DNA of 64,000 nt from Spirogloea muscicola (taxonomy: Eukaryota > Streptophyta > Zygnematophyceae > Spirogloeales > Spirogloeaceae), in NCBI GenBank assembly GCA_009602725.1, contig WELB01000097.1, positions 493,001 to 557,000 of the forward strand, in the 5' to 3' direction. Numbering within the stretch: position 1 is the first letter of the stretch; the number at the start of each line of letters is the position of its first letter. The notes under the pieces are model-generated. The model did not search any database and had not been told where the DNA came from. It worked only from the letters and a program-made list of their open reading frames with translations. The position numbers and the translations under genes are program-made. Shown here in pieces: positions 35,269 to 47,985 of this stretch.

Positions 35269-38200
35269 ATTTCCACAGTGGACGGGTATGCTACATGTGC
35301 GTCACTGTGTCTTAGTGCTTCTCGGCTTGCTCTGCCTTTGTGACATCCCTAAGCTTGACCAATCGGACATTGTCAGGCCCTGACGTCCACCGTGTGCATG
35401 ATCATGCCCTTGTTCTGCTAGCAATTTGTATGAAGTTTAATAAACCTTATATATTACATTGATCACATTGCTGCAGGTAATAAGGATGGTGGGGGAGAGT
35501 AATGAGCTTGTCACCACTGGAGGAGCTGCATCTGGCAAAGCAACCAAGACTCCAACTTTGGAGGAGTTCGGCACAGATCTCACCAAGATGGCTATGGAGG
35601 TGCATTATCCTCTCTTCCTGCAGGCTACTACTGTCAAAGGTCGTGTCATGATCGTCGCTTGTTGGCTACTTCAGGAAACACTGAGACTGTGTCTTGCCTG
35701 TGTTCAGGGCAAGCTTGACCCTGTTGTAGGAAGAAAGCCTCAGATTGAGCGGGTCACACAAATCTTAGGGCGGAGAACGAAGAACAACCCTTGCCTGGTT
35801 GGTGAGCCAGGTGTTGGCAAGACAGCCATCGCCGAAGGTCTTGCACAAAGAATTGCTAGTGGGGATGCCCCTGAGACCATAGAAGGCAAGAGGGTGAGAG
35901 TGCAAATTGCAGTTTGCAAGAGGCAAAATTTGTATGGCATTGCTTCTTCTTGAGTTCCTCAATATGAAAGTGTTGTTATCCCTGGATGCATCGAAGTGAA
36001 GCAGCAAAAGTTGCATAATACATGGACAAGACCTGTGCTGTTTGCAGGTTATCACCCTGGACCTAGGGCTGCTGGTCGCAGGCACAAAGTATCGAGGGGA
36101 ATTTGAGGAGCGGCTGAAGAAGCTGATGGAAGAGATCAAGGCATCTTCAGATGTCATCCTTGTGATTGACGAAGTCCACACTCTAATTGGTGCTGGAGCA
36201 GCTGAGGGGGCCATAGATGCTGCTAACATTCTCAAGCCTGCCTTGTCTAGAGGAGAATTGCAGGTAGTTGCCCAGCCTCTTCTACTCTCGCTGAGCATGG
36301 TTCAGATATACAGTTAAATGGAGTATCGAAGATAAGGGGGTTTTGTGCTCTTGCTGCATAGCTGGTGTGCTCCAGCTGCAAAGCTGGCACAGCCTCTCTT
36401 GTGAAGCTCTTCACGTGCACTGCCCAGGTCATAGGTGCTACAACACTTGACGAATACCGGAAGCACATCGAGAAAGATGCTGCTCTCGAACGGAGATTCC
36501 AGCCAGTCATGGTAGTCCCAACAATCATACACTCAGGCCTGCACGCACCTTCTACTCGTTGTGCTTATTCTCTGTACTTTGCAACACATACAGGGACATA
36601 CATCGCTCATTATTCAGTTGGGCAATGTCTTGCATGTGTACTCCATAGGTTCCAGAGCCGTCTGTTGAAGAGACTGTGGATATTTTGAGGGGATTAAGAG
36701 AGCGCTACGAAATTCATCACAAGCTGCGATATACTGACGAAGCACTCATTTCTGCTGCCCAGTTGTCATATCAGTATATCAGGTATTATACTCCCCACAC
36801 ATGCCACAGTGCCTGACTGCTCATTTATCACTTATGCGTCAAAAGAGGCTGACAGGTCTTTTGCATATGTGGAGTCTGGTAGATGGCAATAACTGATCAG
36901 GATGTGGGTCTATGTTCGTTCAGTGATCGCTTTCTCCCTGACAAAGCCATCGATCTCATCGACGAGGCTGGCTCGCGTGTCCGGCTTCAACATGGCCAGG
37001 TGCGGTTGGTCTAATGAAGCTCTGCATACCTCCCTCAAGCGCTTCTTGATAATGGGCAATACAACGCAAGTGACTGCCAAAATAGTGGCACTTGCTCACT
37101 TCTTCTAAAAAGCATAAATTATGTCTTCTCATGAACAGCTCCCAGAGGAAGCCCGCACTTAGACAAGGGATTGAGAGCTCTCATCACAAACTTATGTCTT
37201 CTGATCAACAGCTCCCAGAGGAAGCCCGCACCTTAGACAAGGAATTGAGAGCTCTCATCAAGGAGAAGGACGAACTTGTCCGCAATCAAGACTTTGAGAA
37301 GGTATGCATGCTTAGATACAGACCACAATGTGGGTGGACGAGCCCTTTTAGCTCGTAGCCTTGAGAAAGAGCATATTCCTTTCTGCAAAAGCTGCAGCTA
37401 TCCGTGCATGCACCCACTCACATCTATCTGCACTGTATGACCGGGTGGATTGACATCGTGGTTAGCATCAGAAAGTCACAGGAGGCGAGAAGTAGCTCAC
37501 ACTGTAGCCTGTGGTTGCATGTTTTGTAAGGCACCCGGAAAAGTTTCCACTGAGTCATGGCCTGGCAATTATGCATACTGTTGCAGGCAGGCGAGATGAG
37601 AGACAAAGAGATGGAGCTGCGGGCACAAATAAATGCTCTTGTGTCCAAGGACAAGGAGAAGAACAAGGCTGAGGAGGAGTCCGGCGACAGCGGCCCTATT
37701 GTGACTGAAGCACACATTGCACATATTGTTTGCATGTGGACTGGCATACCAGTCGACAAGGTGAGAGTCTGTCCCATTTGATTGTCAGATGTCGTCTTAC
37801 TGCAAGCCAACGGGTGTTCTCCTGCAAGCACACACCGTTGGCACTTCTTAAAATATAGCAAACCTCCATGTGCAGCTAGCATCTCTTACATGAGTATCTT
37901 GGCAGGCCTGACCACGAGGCCTGGTTGCAGGTGAGTTCTGATGAGTCCAGCAGGCTTCTCAAGATGGAGGAGAATCTGCACCAGCGTTTGATCGGCCAGG
38001 AGGAGGCTGTGCGAGCCATCAGCCGAGCAATCAGAAGGGCGAGGGTTGGCCTGAAAAACCCAAACAGGCCTGTGGCCTCCTTCATCTTCTCAGGCCCAAC
38101 GGGGGTCGGCAAGTCAGAGCTTGCCAAGTCATTGGCAGCCTACTACTACGGCTCTGAGGAGGTGGGTTTGGAAGTGCGGTGCTCTTTCTCAAAGTTGCTG

Positions 38201-40074
38201 TAATGCTTCACCTGCATGCAATCCTATTGTGTTCTGCTCTCTTCACAACCTAGCATCAGCTTGTTCTTCTGACCCTGTGTGCTGTCCACAACAGGCTATG
38301 ATTCGGCTGGATATGAGCGAGTTCATGGAGCGCCACACCGTATCGAAGCTCATTGGATCGCCGCCCGGTTACGTAGGCTACCAGGAAGGGGGCCAACTCA
38401 CTGAGGCTGTCCGCCGCAGGCCTTACACAGTGGTGCTCTTTGACGAGATTGAGAAGGCACACCCAGATGTTTTCAATATGATGCTGCAGGCAAGTGGTTG
38501 TTGTACCCAATTAAAAGCCTACCTGGTCATTGGCCAGCAGCAGTAGGAAACTGATATTTTGTATAGATACACTGTTCGTCAATGAAAGTGGATGGCACTG
38601 GTGACAGCATGCTGGCTTAGCCGTTGACAATCTTTCATATTATGTTTTACGCTTTTGCCTGTGAGAAGGAGGGCTAGCATTCCGACACGTCGTGTAAGAG
38701 TAGCAGATGAAGAAGGACATCTTGTCTGAAGAAGCGGTCCAATGTTGATCTGATGTTCTTGCTTCAGATACTGGAGGATGGACGGTTGACAGATAGCAAA
38801 GGGCGCACTGTGGACTTCAAGAACACTCTCCTGATCATGACGTCTAATGTTGGCTCTTCCGTCATTGAGAAGGGGGGCGGTGGCATTGGTTTCCAGCTCG
38901 ACTATGATGAGAAAGATACTTCTTACAACCGCATCAAGTCGCTTGTAAGACACATTTGAATGCTGAAGCGTCAGTTGAGGTTTCCGAAAATCACACAGAG
39001 CTTTGACTGTCATGTACATAACTGAGACTTTCCTCCACTTGACAGTATATTGTGATAGTCCTTTGGGCTTGCAAGTGCAGCTGCTAAGTAACGCAAGAGC
39101 ATGTGCCATGGGCTGAAGTACTAAGGAGTGGATCGTATCATCACAAGAATGGGTAGAAGAGAGTTTCTTACAGTCGAATTTCCTGCACGTCGTGCAGGTG
39201 AATGAAGAATTGAAGCAGTACTTCCGACCTGAGTTCTTGAATCGCTTAGATGAGATTATCGTGTTCCGCCAGCTTACCAAGCTGGAGGTAAAGGAAATTG
39301 CTGATCTGATGCTCAAGGAGGTCTTCGAGCGTTTGAAGAAGAAGGAGATCAACCTTGAGGTCACAGAACGCTTCAAGGACCGAGTGGTATGCTGGCTCTT
39401 TGAGGCATGCCTTGGTCAGAGTGCAAGGTTCTGTAGGATGATTGCGAATCCGTGCAAAAGATTGCAGAAGTTGGCGTTCAGTGCAGAATTCTGGACTGGA
39501 GGTCAATTTAGAGCCTGGCTGAAGGCTGGTGCTATGAAGGCATCGTGCACAGCTGCTCCTGACAATGCACTCGTCTTTGTTGCAGGTTGATGAAGGATAC
39601 AGCCCCAGCTACGGAGCCAGGCCCCTGAGGAGGGCCATCATGCGGCTCCTTGAGGATAACCTGGCGGAGCGCTTGCTTGAGGGCTCCATCAAGGTACAGT
39701 CATCTCAATTGCAGAGCTTGAGCAGTTGTACTGCACCCTCTATTTGCAGCCCAGTTGCATCAAGCAGGAGGACATTACATGTGCAGCACCCCTGGTGGCA
39801 GCAACCCATTGTGCCAGATGAGGGTGTGCATGATTGCCGATCAGAGCTATCTCGATACTTGTTCATTTGATTACTCTGACCTTATCTGGAAAGAATGCTC
39901 TCAAATTGGTTTCTTTCACTGACAATCACTGACTCCAAAATTTCATGCTATGACCCATAGGAGGGCGACTCTGCCATTGTGGACGTAGATGCAAATGGTA
40001 ACATCACGGTCCTCAATGGCAACACAGGGACAGCCTCGACGACTGCGATTGAGGCAGCAAGCGGAATCGTCTAG
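33472..40074 (+). CDS. CLPC: Chloroplast Hsp100 chaperone ClpC
   Basis: Nineteen exons (33472-33801, 34112-34183, 34379-34477, 34594-34693, 34910-35025, 35477-35599, 35708-35893, 36048-36263, 36428-36511, 36649-36782, 36924-36999, 37212-37301, 37587-37760, 37931-38161, 38295-38489, 38768-38944, 39198-39386, 39586-39693, 39961-40074) give 937 residues; plant ClpC has about 930. Residues 1-105 are Arg/Ser/Ala-rich, like a transit peptide. Two Clp-N repeats follow ([28 protein letters not shown]). AAA-1 has Walker A GEPGVGKT (312-319) and Walker B VILVIDE. A UVR-like helix (about 543-560) follows, then AAA-2 with GPTGVGKS (655-662), the VLFDEIE Walker B and the [15 protein letters not shown] sensor-2 region. 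It unfolds stromal proteins for the ClpP protease and takes part in import at the inner envelope. Intron 15 starts with GC (see findings). Exon 12 has a decayed tandem copy just upstream. Confidence 0.96.
35200..35275. repeat. AT-rich microsatellite in a ClpC intron
   Basis: Runs of tatata with interspersed ttta lie in the intron between exons 5 and 6. It is the most AT-rich tract of the window apart from homopolymers and is likely variable in length. Confidence 0.85.
37119..37260 (+). repeat. Tandem duplication of the ClpC exon 12 splice acceptor and start
   Basis: Copy A is 37119-37186 and copy B is 37192-37260. Both contain ttatgtcttct, then an aacag acceptor, then ctcccagaggaagcccgcac and gagagctctcatca. 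Copy B is the real exon 12 start (37212) because it stays in frame with the ClpC family. Copy A lacks one C after cccgcac and carries a few substitutions, so using its acceptor would shift the frame. Confidence 0.9.
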
Positions 40075-41682
40075 ATCTCTCTCCAGCAGACCCTGCAGCA
40101 GAAGTGGACGCCGCTAACGTCCACAGATGGAGGTAGTCAACACCCTCTGTTGGAGGCGGAGCAGAAATCCAAGAGAATCTGGAGCCTGGAATCCCTGAGA
40201 CCAGACCCTGCTTTCCCACGTAGCTACCATGAGCATGGACATCTGCGTTATCACGCAGATGTTAGAAATTTACATCAAACTTCACCAAGGAATGTGCTCC
40301 GCCAGCTTGCATGCTCCAGGGTCGTGGGGGGGATGGCTTGCCCCTGCTCCCTGCTTTGGTTGTATACAACTGTTTTATATTGTCAATTTTACTCGAGACT
40401 GGCAGACTTGTCAGTGCCCAACTGTTGGTGTGGCGGAGGCGGCTCCATGTAATCTCCTTAAATGATCAGATGCTAGAGCCATTGAAGTCTCCCCACCCAG
40501 CACCAAGCAAATGGCCTGCAGATCACATGCCTTCTATGTACCAAATGGCAGATTGTTCTACACGCAATCATTAGCTTGCAAGGCTACTGATGGGGCGGGT
40601 TGTTGAAGTGTTGAATAGCAAGAACTGGCTGCTCAGCTGAACTAAAACGCTCGACAAGACCTGACTTGTAATTACCCGCTCCCTTGCAGTCCTTGCACAG
40701 CAGTGAAGCTGGCATCTTTGCACCATGGCATGTCAATGCAGACGAGCACTGCGTCCCCAGTCAGCTGTATCACTAGCCACTGCAGCCCCTTACAGTCACA
40801 CTGAACTTTGGCGTGAAACTCGGAGTGCTGTCGATTCTGGGCATACACAAGGTCCCCATCTTCTCTACGAGTCGCCTCCCATCCTCCCACAAAAGCGGCA
40901 TGCAAGCATGCAGATGCAGCTGCACACCGCACTTCTCTGCAACCACAGTCTGGCAGCTATTTAGCTTGCGGTTCTGAAGACAGCAGTGCAAGACTCACCG
41001 ATTTAAGGTGAATGAAGATGACCACCACATGGGCTTGGTGGCACAGAAGGCAGTTCCTGCCCCATGCTGCCGTGCACGTCCGCCCTGGTCACTGCTGACT
41101 TCCATCTCAACTAAACACAAACCCTGGTCTGAGAGCCTGCTGCCATACTCAGCAGCGGCCCCAAGTCACACAGCCCTACTAAATGTTGCGCCACATGGCA
41201 CAGACCCGCCTCTGGCACTTTGCCATGTGGCTCGACAAAAATAAGCTCTGCTGCAGATATTGCAAATGCACTCCTCCTCTGGTGACCCACTTGGACATCC
41301 ATCTCAAAGCCATAACAACCTAGGATAGAACCTTACTAACAATCTATTGGTACCTCTTCATGCGTGGGACAGCATAAATAGAACCAGATTCTCTGCGCAC
41401 CCTGCGCATCAGCACAGCTATTGCTGCTGGCCTTTGGCAGTCTGGTGGCTGTCAGGTGTATCAGGAGACGTATCTGCAAAAGACGTATCTGCAAAACCTT
41501 GCAAACACCCAAGGAGAACAAGGCCAAGAATGAGCTCTACACCCTAGTGGAAGCAGGTGTGTGTGATTTGAGCAAAGCCATCACTAAGAAGCTGGGCTTC
41601 CAGATATTACTGCGTTCTCACAGTCCCATACAGCTCATAAGGGTTTAGGGGGCAAACATGAGCATGGAGCACCTACTTGTGC
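40075..41682. other. Convergent intergenic region between ClpC and BTA1
   Basis: Both neighbours end here, so the flanks should hold two 3' untranslated regions. No coding exon or recognised repeat was found. Confidence 0.45.
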
Positions 41683-44600
41683 TTAAGCGCCCACCGAGGC
41701 ATCTGGGGTCCTTGGACCATTCAGTATAGACTTGGGGGAGTCCTCCTCTCCATTCAGCTTGATATGACCGTTACCATTGGCATAGTGCACCGTCAAGGGG
41801 TCCGGCGGGCTATTAAAAATTTCGTACGAAGCAGGACCTCCCTGCCGTATGGCCAAGTAGAAGCTTGCATACATGTTGACGCGGTCCATGTATTGCTCTT
41901 CACTTGTGGATCGAATACAAATTACTGCACCCACCCAACACCTTGGTCACAACATGCAAACTCCAGGTGTGAATGACATTTGTGGATCGAATGCAAAATA
42001 CTGCACCCATCCAATACATTTCTCACAACATGCAAACACCAGGTGAACAACATCCATCTTTGTTGAAAGTGCTGCGAGAGCGAGCAACAGTGATAGTGCC
42101 AGCTCAAATATTACCTCTGAAGCCAGCCTTCTCAATACATCGTGCATATGCAGGGCAGCGTGAGGCACTACGCCAGATCACTCTGCCACCAGGCTGCAGC
42201 AACATATGCAACAAGTCTGGCATGGGCTTTTATCTGAAGCAGGCTGTCTGTTTAGCCACCGTTGTATCTGCAACAGATCAAGAACAGCGTAAAACGTGAT
42301 GGCAAGACTGCATTGCCTCCCCTTGACCCTGATCAAGACAATGAAACAAAGTGATGTACCTCCACTTGCCCAGACAAAGCTTCGCAGAGGTTGTCAATGT
42401 CCTTTTGCTCCAACCAATCAACATGGTCCATTAGGATGACCTGAAAGTGACATCACAAGAGACCTGCATGTAAGCAGGTACTGAATGCAAGTAGGATTAG
42501 CTTAAAATGCTGCAGGGTCCAGACAGACAATGATCTGCCCTCAGGATTTAACAAGTCCATCTGTATGATACTTACCTTGGTGTACTTCCTCTTCTTCAGC
42601 TCCTCAACAAAGAATGAGGTTGAGATTTTCATACGCTCAGCACTCGCAAGCTCCACCTGCAGGACATGTCATGAGCCTGTCAAGCTGAACGGCCTTAACA
42701 GCTGCACTAGATCATTTCACCTTGCGTATAGAAAGGCACAAGACGGCTCAAATCATGATACTAAGAGGTAATCATTAAATACAGAGCCCTACAAACTGGC
42801 TGGAAAATCTGGTGCTCAACTCAGAGCTTATTGGCAGTCCACCTTTCAAGAATCACAAGTGAAATATTGAAGGACTGACCTTGAGCTTATTGAAGAAGTC
42901 CTCTTGCAAGAAGCGTGGAGAACAGGTTGGAGAAAATTTCCCAGTTAAGCAGCAGCGGTAGAAGTAATTACTGCACACAGCGTATGGAATATGGGTGCTG
43001 AATAACTGTGTCTTAATCCCATGCTGTACTTAAAAAGAAAAGTGTAGACCAGCGGAGCTTCTGGTCTCAATCTTCTCTACGTGACTCATGTCAGCCTAAG
43101 AAAAATTCTAGTCTGATGCTGGTCGGTTGTTGCCATGTGAATATGATTGCGACATTGTTGCATATGACTTACTCGTCTCGAAGGTGGGAATTTTCAGCTG
43201 TGGAGTTCAAGCAGCGCACAATGTAGCTGCGCAGCAATCAAGCGCAATGAGTATTGCATTAGTGCAAGGCATACATAGGACGCGGATACTGCGTTGTCTT
43301 CCTGTTACCAGAGAGCTAGATACTCAGCAGTCAGTGATTATTGACAATTTGCAGTTCTGTAAGAACCTCAGAGAGCCCCACTGCCCGCTAGGTGCACATT
43401 GTGAAGTGCTAGTGACTCCTCACTGCTGACGGATGCAAGCAATCACCAAGGGGACCTTTGACAGCTTACTTGTAGACATTGTCCTCTTTCCTAATCAGAT
43501 TGAGCTGGCCTTTTGCAATTCCAGCACAAAACCAGAGGACCACCCTGTTGAAAAAGAGGTAGCCAAAAAGTCGTGCAGCGACTCCTGCCTGCAGGAAGAA
43601 CTTCCCCACAGTCGCACTCCTGCCAGAAAAGAGAGAAAGACGATCTCGAAAAACAAAGTGAGTAGTCTACTGATGTTAGGTACTGAGCTATTGTTTGTCA
43701 TTGGGCCAAGGCAACTAGCCAAAGGCCCGACCTTTCACGCTACAGGCTACGATGAGGCAGCAAGCTCCTCTGATGGCAAATGGATCCTGTTTGCACTTGA
43801 AAGCTGTGCGACCTAGTCGCAGGACTCTATGAGCTTTGTCCTGGATATGCTGCTGATGTGGTCAGATTAGGGGGCGAAGGGCATCCCTCACTCACTTACC
43901 ACAGTGCATACTGCTTCTCAATGGTCGGAGCATTCACTAGACTTTCTAGCCATTGTTCCTGCCAAGCATAATCCAAGCAGAGCTGCATGAGTGTTAACAT
44001 TGTGCACTAGGTTGCTTGCATGCAAGTCGACCTGAATGAAATGCACGTTTCTATCATATGCTAGCAAGTACTTTGAACATAGCCTTGTGATTCAGCCTTT
44101 AAGTAAGGCTTCTTAAAAGCATGTTGAAGTCACAAAGGAGTGAGCGCTGCGGAGCCTAACCTTCCTTGTGACCTTGGCAAGAATCCTCACCGCTCTTATC
44201 AGCCTTCCCATTCCTCCTGCATCACAAACAATTTGCACCTTCAGCTGCAGCATAGGCTCAGAAGCTCAGATCAGAAGGCTCTTGAATGGAGAAACACAGT
44301 GATATGGGGAGCCTTTACGGAGATACCAAATACGTACCATGATAGTAGATACCATTCTTGAAATATCTTGGACCCTTTTTCCTCCTGCAGGTATAGCATA
44401 AACAACCTACCATAAGACAACTTTCAGGAGCCTCCATGACTGCCAAGCACTTGAACAGCTCGAAAGAAAAACATTGGCTTAACAATGATCAAATACCAGA
44501 AATTGACGGCCCCCTGGCTAAGGAAAGGAGCCAGTTCTCGCTCCAGAAGGTTCATGAATTTAGGATGTACTCCCTCTCCAAACATCTTCCAGACGTCAAT

Positions 44601-46966
44601 AAATGGAAGCCTGCATGGACACATGAGGAGCAGATCCTTTAGCATGCATGTGGCCTCTAACTTCATACGACGGTCTCAGAGGAAAATACACTGTCCCAGA
44701 AGAAAGCCAGGGAGACAAGGCAGAAGACAAAGAAGGTAGCCAGGAAGGCCAATGGTTTGCAAAATGCTAACGCTGAAAAGCAATGTAGTGTAGGGACACT
44801 GCAGAGCAGTCATTGAATGTGGTGAAGGATGAAATGCCCTCTGGCCAAGGCAATGCCAAGAGGTGCAACTGTAAGAACATACCTGACAATAGCCACACGT
44901 TTGAGTTCCAAGAGGTGGTTCTGTGCAGGATTTATGTCCACGGCAACAACCTTGCCAGCTCCCTGATAAAAGCAGCACAGAGACAAGCAAACCAGCTGTA
45001 GTTGATGCAAGGATGTGGCTTGGCCAACTTCAAGCACACTAACTACTGAAGCCTGCTGGAATGAGAGCAGTCACATACTGTAGCATTGCAAGTTGCAACT
45101 GATTGGACAAAATTGTCGATTGATCTAGTGGTGAGCGAGCAGCGGTTACCTGGAGGACAAGGTCGAGGGCATTGCAACCTCCGGAGGTCAGAGTGAGCAC
45201 AGTGTCGTGCTCACTGATGTCTAAAACCTTGTCATCCTCTCTAGGATCCTCCCAGGACAAGGAGTAGAGAAATGTAGGCGGGAAGCCTGGAGGTCGCTTG
45301 CTCTCAAACTCATCCGAAGCTCTAGCTGGAAAACGTCGCAGGTCAATCTCTGCAATGGGAGACAATCGAAAACAATCCATCATGACATATTGTGCATGCT
45401 CACAAGCATTGAGAGGACTGCTGGCAGCACTAGCACACGCTTCTGGATGCTCAATGCATGCATCCCACAAAGAGACATCTGCCTGCCGAGGGTGTGTAGT
45501 CAATGGCCTCGTCCCCGTGCCTGTGCCACCCTGCCACACTTACTTGTGTTCTCACGCCTTCTGCCAATCCAGGTGTAGTAAGGAGCACGCAGATAAGGCA
45601 CGTATGGTATCTTTCCACGCCCATTGTACTCGTAAACTGCAGGAGACAGTCCGTCGGCCAGCTATATCACTCTCGAACAACATAGACACCACTTGTTAAC
45701 CCACAGCACAGGCAGCACACCCTTCTTGCGCCACTGTTGCGAGGAGCATCAACCAAATCTCCCAGCCTTGGAGTCATACAGTGCTGCAGTGTGCCACCAT
45801 ATGCTCCTCAGCAGTGAGATGACTCTGAAATCAAGCCTTACCAGGTTCCAACTTGTGCTCCAAATACTGACGCCTTTCTGGCCCGAGATCAATTCCATCG
45901 AGATCAAATACTGATCTCCAAAACCACCTTTGTGCAAAGGTGTGCTGGCGATTTGGAAGGTCATGCTTGGCTGAAGTGAAGAAGTCTGTCACACCAAGGA
46001 TGCCGTCTATCTCCAGGTATGTCAAAGCTTGATCTACGGCATCCATGAATGGCGGTATCACTGCACAACAAATTACGCCAAGTTCAAGCGCATATAAGAT
46101 TCGCCCAAAACCCCAGCCTCACTGTCACCACCATTATTGCTTGATCTGACAAACAGGGATGTGCCAGCCTCTCAGAATAGCAGCTACAGGTTCAGAAGAC
46201 ATTTGGTCCGAACACAAGTCACCCCAGGCCACTGGCGCTTACAGCTGGCTGACAAGAGGAGATTATACAAAATCTACAGAGGAGTGGCTGGAAACAAGGA
46301 CACATAGAATGCTGTTGAGGTTTTGAAAAGGAATGGCTAGGACCCTTACTGGACAAGGAGTAAGAGAAGGTGATCAGAGTGGCAGTGTCCTCCGGCTTAA
46401 AGAGGCAGGCATCGCCCTCCACCACGACAACATTCTTCCACCCCTTCCGCTTGGCCTTCTGCCTGGCTACATCGCAGAGAGCCGAGCAGAGGTCTACGAC
46501 GTATATCTTGCTGAAACACTCCAAATCGATGTACTCTGACAGCATCTCAACGTTCTCCGCAGTGCCTCCTCCGAGGTCCACCCACACTATGCCCGTAGAC
46601 CCTCGAAGGCGCGCCGCACACGCCGCTAGCATGCTCCGGCGGCCATGCAGGAAGTCCTTGCGGAACCGATCGTCTGCAAAAAGCGTCGGCAGGGAGCTGT
46701 GAAGTGAGGCCAATGGCTCAGTGGCTCCGATGAGTACACCAATAATCTGGTCCCCAGAGCTGGGCATGGAGCTGGCGCGCAGTAGCCAAGGCGGTGATCA
46801 GCAGTGCCGGCCGGCCTGGGGGGTCCTCACAGGCGGCCGCCTGGGGCCCGTAGAAGGACTCGAGGCGCTCCTTGTGCGTGGCGCCGCCGATCTTGCGGAG
46901 CCACATGGAGGAGAGGCAGGTGAGGTCCTCGGCCAGGCCCCGGGCGGCCCGGAGCCCCAGCACCAT
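41683..46966 (-). CDS. BTA1: Bifunctional betaine-lipid (DGTS) synthase BTA1
   Basis: Minus-strand exons: 46966-46831, 46673-46350, 46060-45842, 45636-45544, 45349-45150, 44962-44883, 44610-44497, 44384-44338, 44216-44191, 43982-43900, one unclear exon near 43843-43816, 43588-43470, 43226-43173, 42970-42880, 42656-42576, 42440-42360, 42193-42115 and 41924-41683. About 698 residues result. The N-terminal half is a BtaB-like SAM methyltransferase (HKERLESFYGPQ, VDLGGGTAENVEMLSEYIDL, TLITFSYSLS, PYVPYLRAPYYTW). The C-terminal half is BtaA-like, transferring the aminocarboxypropyl group of SAM to diacylglycerol (YSLSWEDPREDDKVL, LTLTSGGCNALDL, VWKMFGEGVHP, NSHLRDDNYFY, STSFFVEELKKRKYTKV, EEQYMDRVNMYASFY). 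Together they make the phosphorus-free lipid DGTS, in algae often induced by phosphate limitation. Two oddities: the unclear exon reads into a TAG, and the last exon has a duplicated acceptor. Confidence 0.92.
41904..42055 (-). repeat. Tandem duplication of the BTA1 last-exon acceptor
   Basis: A unit of about 76 bases, from tgtggatcgaatacaaatta to the aacatgcaaactccaggtg segment, starts near 41906. It recurs from about 41982 with tgtggatcgaatgcaaaata. On the minus strand each copy carries a gggtgcag acceptor followed by ta(a/t)ttttgcattcgatcc-like exon start. The copy nearer the gene end (acceptor at 41925) keeps the BTA1 frame. The upstream copy is diverged and appears unused. Confidence 0.85.
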
Positions 46967-47640
46967 GGCGGCGGCTGCAGCAGCGGCAGGCGGCGTCGAG
47001 AGCGGGCGGGCCGGCTCGAGCTGCGCCGATCAGAGGGACGCCATGGCGGCGGCAGTGGGCGCCGCGTCCGGCGACGGCGGCGGCGGCCGGCAGCGGCGGC
47101 GGAAGCTGGTCAGGGGGCGGGCCACCAGGCCAGCGCGTGGGGGCTGGGGGGGGGAGAGAGAACACTCCCGCGGCCGCCGCCGCCGCCGGGAGTGTTTCCC
47201 GCGGCCCATTTTGGCCCACCGTTCCGATTCAATTCGCCGCGCCGGTAAGGGCCGCGTGCTGGGCTGCGCCACCCGCCAGGATCCGTCAGCGAATGCCGCC
47301 GCCCCGCTCGATCCCCGAGAGCTGGCACTTGCCGCCTGCGCCCCGCGCACGACTGCAACGTAGCGGGCGTGCGGCGGCGCCGCCGGATTCGAGCACCAAT
47401 TGGGTGGCCAGATCAAGGAGGGGGCCTGCCACCTAACCCCCGGGAGCTGGCCCCGCTCCGCTCCCGCGCGACAGTTGTGGGGGGGGGTCAGTCCGCGGCG
47501 CCGCTCGCCAATGCCGGCGGCGGGACGGGCGTGCCATGCCAATGCCACCTGTGGGGCGCCCGCACCCACCAATGCCCGTGGCCGCCGTCTCTCGTCGCCG
47601 AGGGAACGGGGAACAAGGAAGTGGCTCGCCCAAAGAAGAT
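46967..47640. other. GC-rich divergent upstream region
   Basis: This lies between the BTA1 start (minus) and the small membrane-protein gene (plus). It is very GC-rich, with CCG/CGG runs, and long overlapping frames appear on both strands without any known motif. It likely contains the BTA1 promoter. Confidence 0.4.
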
Positions 47641-47654
47641 GAAGGGAGCGCGGC

Positions 47655-47985
47655 CCGATTGACTGGTGGCTGTGAGAGGCCAGCCCAGAGGAATGGACAA
47701 GTCTGAAGGAGCCGGATGGAGTGTGTATTAAGAGATGGACGGCCTGTGTGGAGGGCGAGGTGGTGCTGCGAAAGCCAGCCCGAAAAGCACTGATAAGGTC
47801 CGAAGGGGCCGAAAGCTCTGAAATACACAACTAAGCAAGGAACCCATGTAAAGCAATGGTTAGTGATCCGAGTGGCCGAGTACAGAAGCAAGCATTGAAG
47901 ATGTAATAACATCACCTGCTGCTAAGCTGACCCGCTCAGCTAAAAACCACGATCGCGTCGAGGCCGCTAACGAGACGGGGACCGA
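47655..47985 (+). repeat. Hairpin modules followed by decayed R2 left end
   Basis: gattgactggtggctgtgag then aggccagccc (47657-47687) is nearly the same as 3696-3730. A second module is at about 47770-47815. An R2 left end follows from about 47860: ggccgagtacagaag, then tgacccgctcag at 47928-47939, with the second arm of the inverted repeat decayed. Confidence 0.65.
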
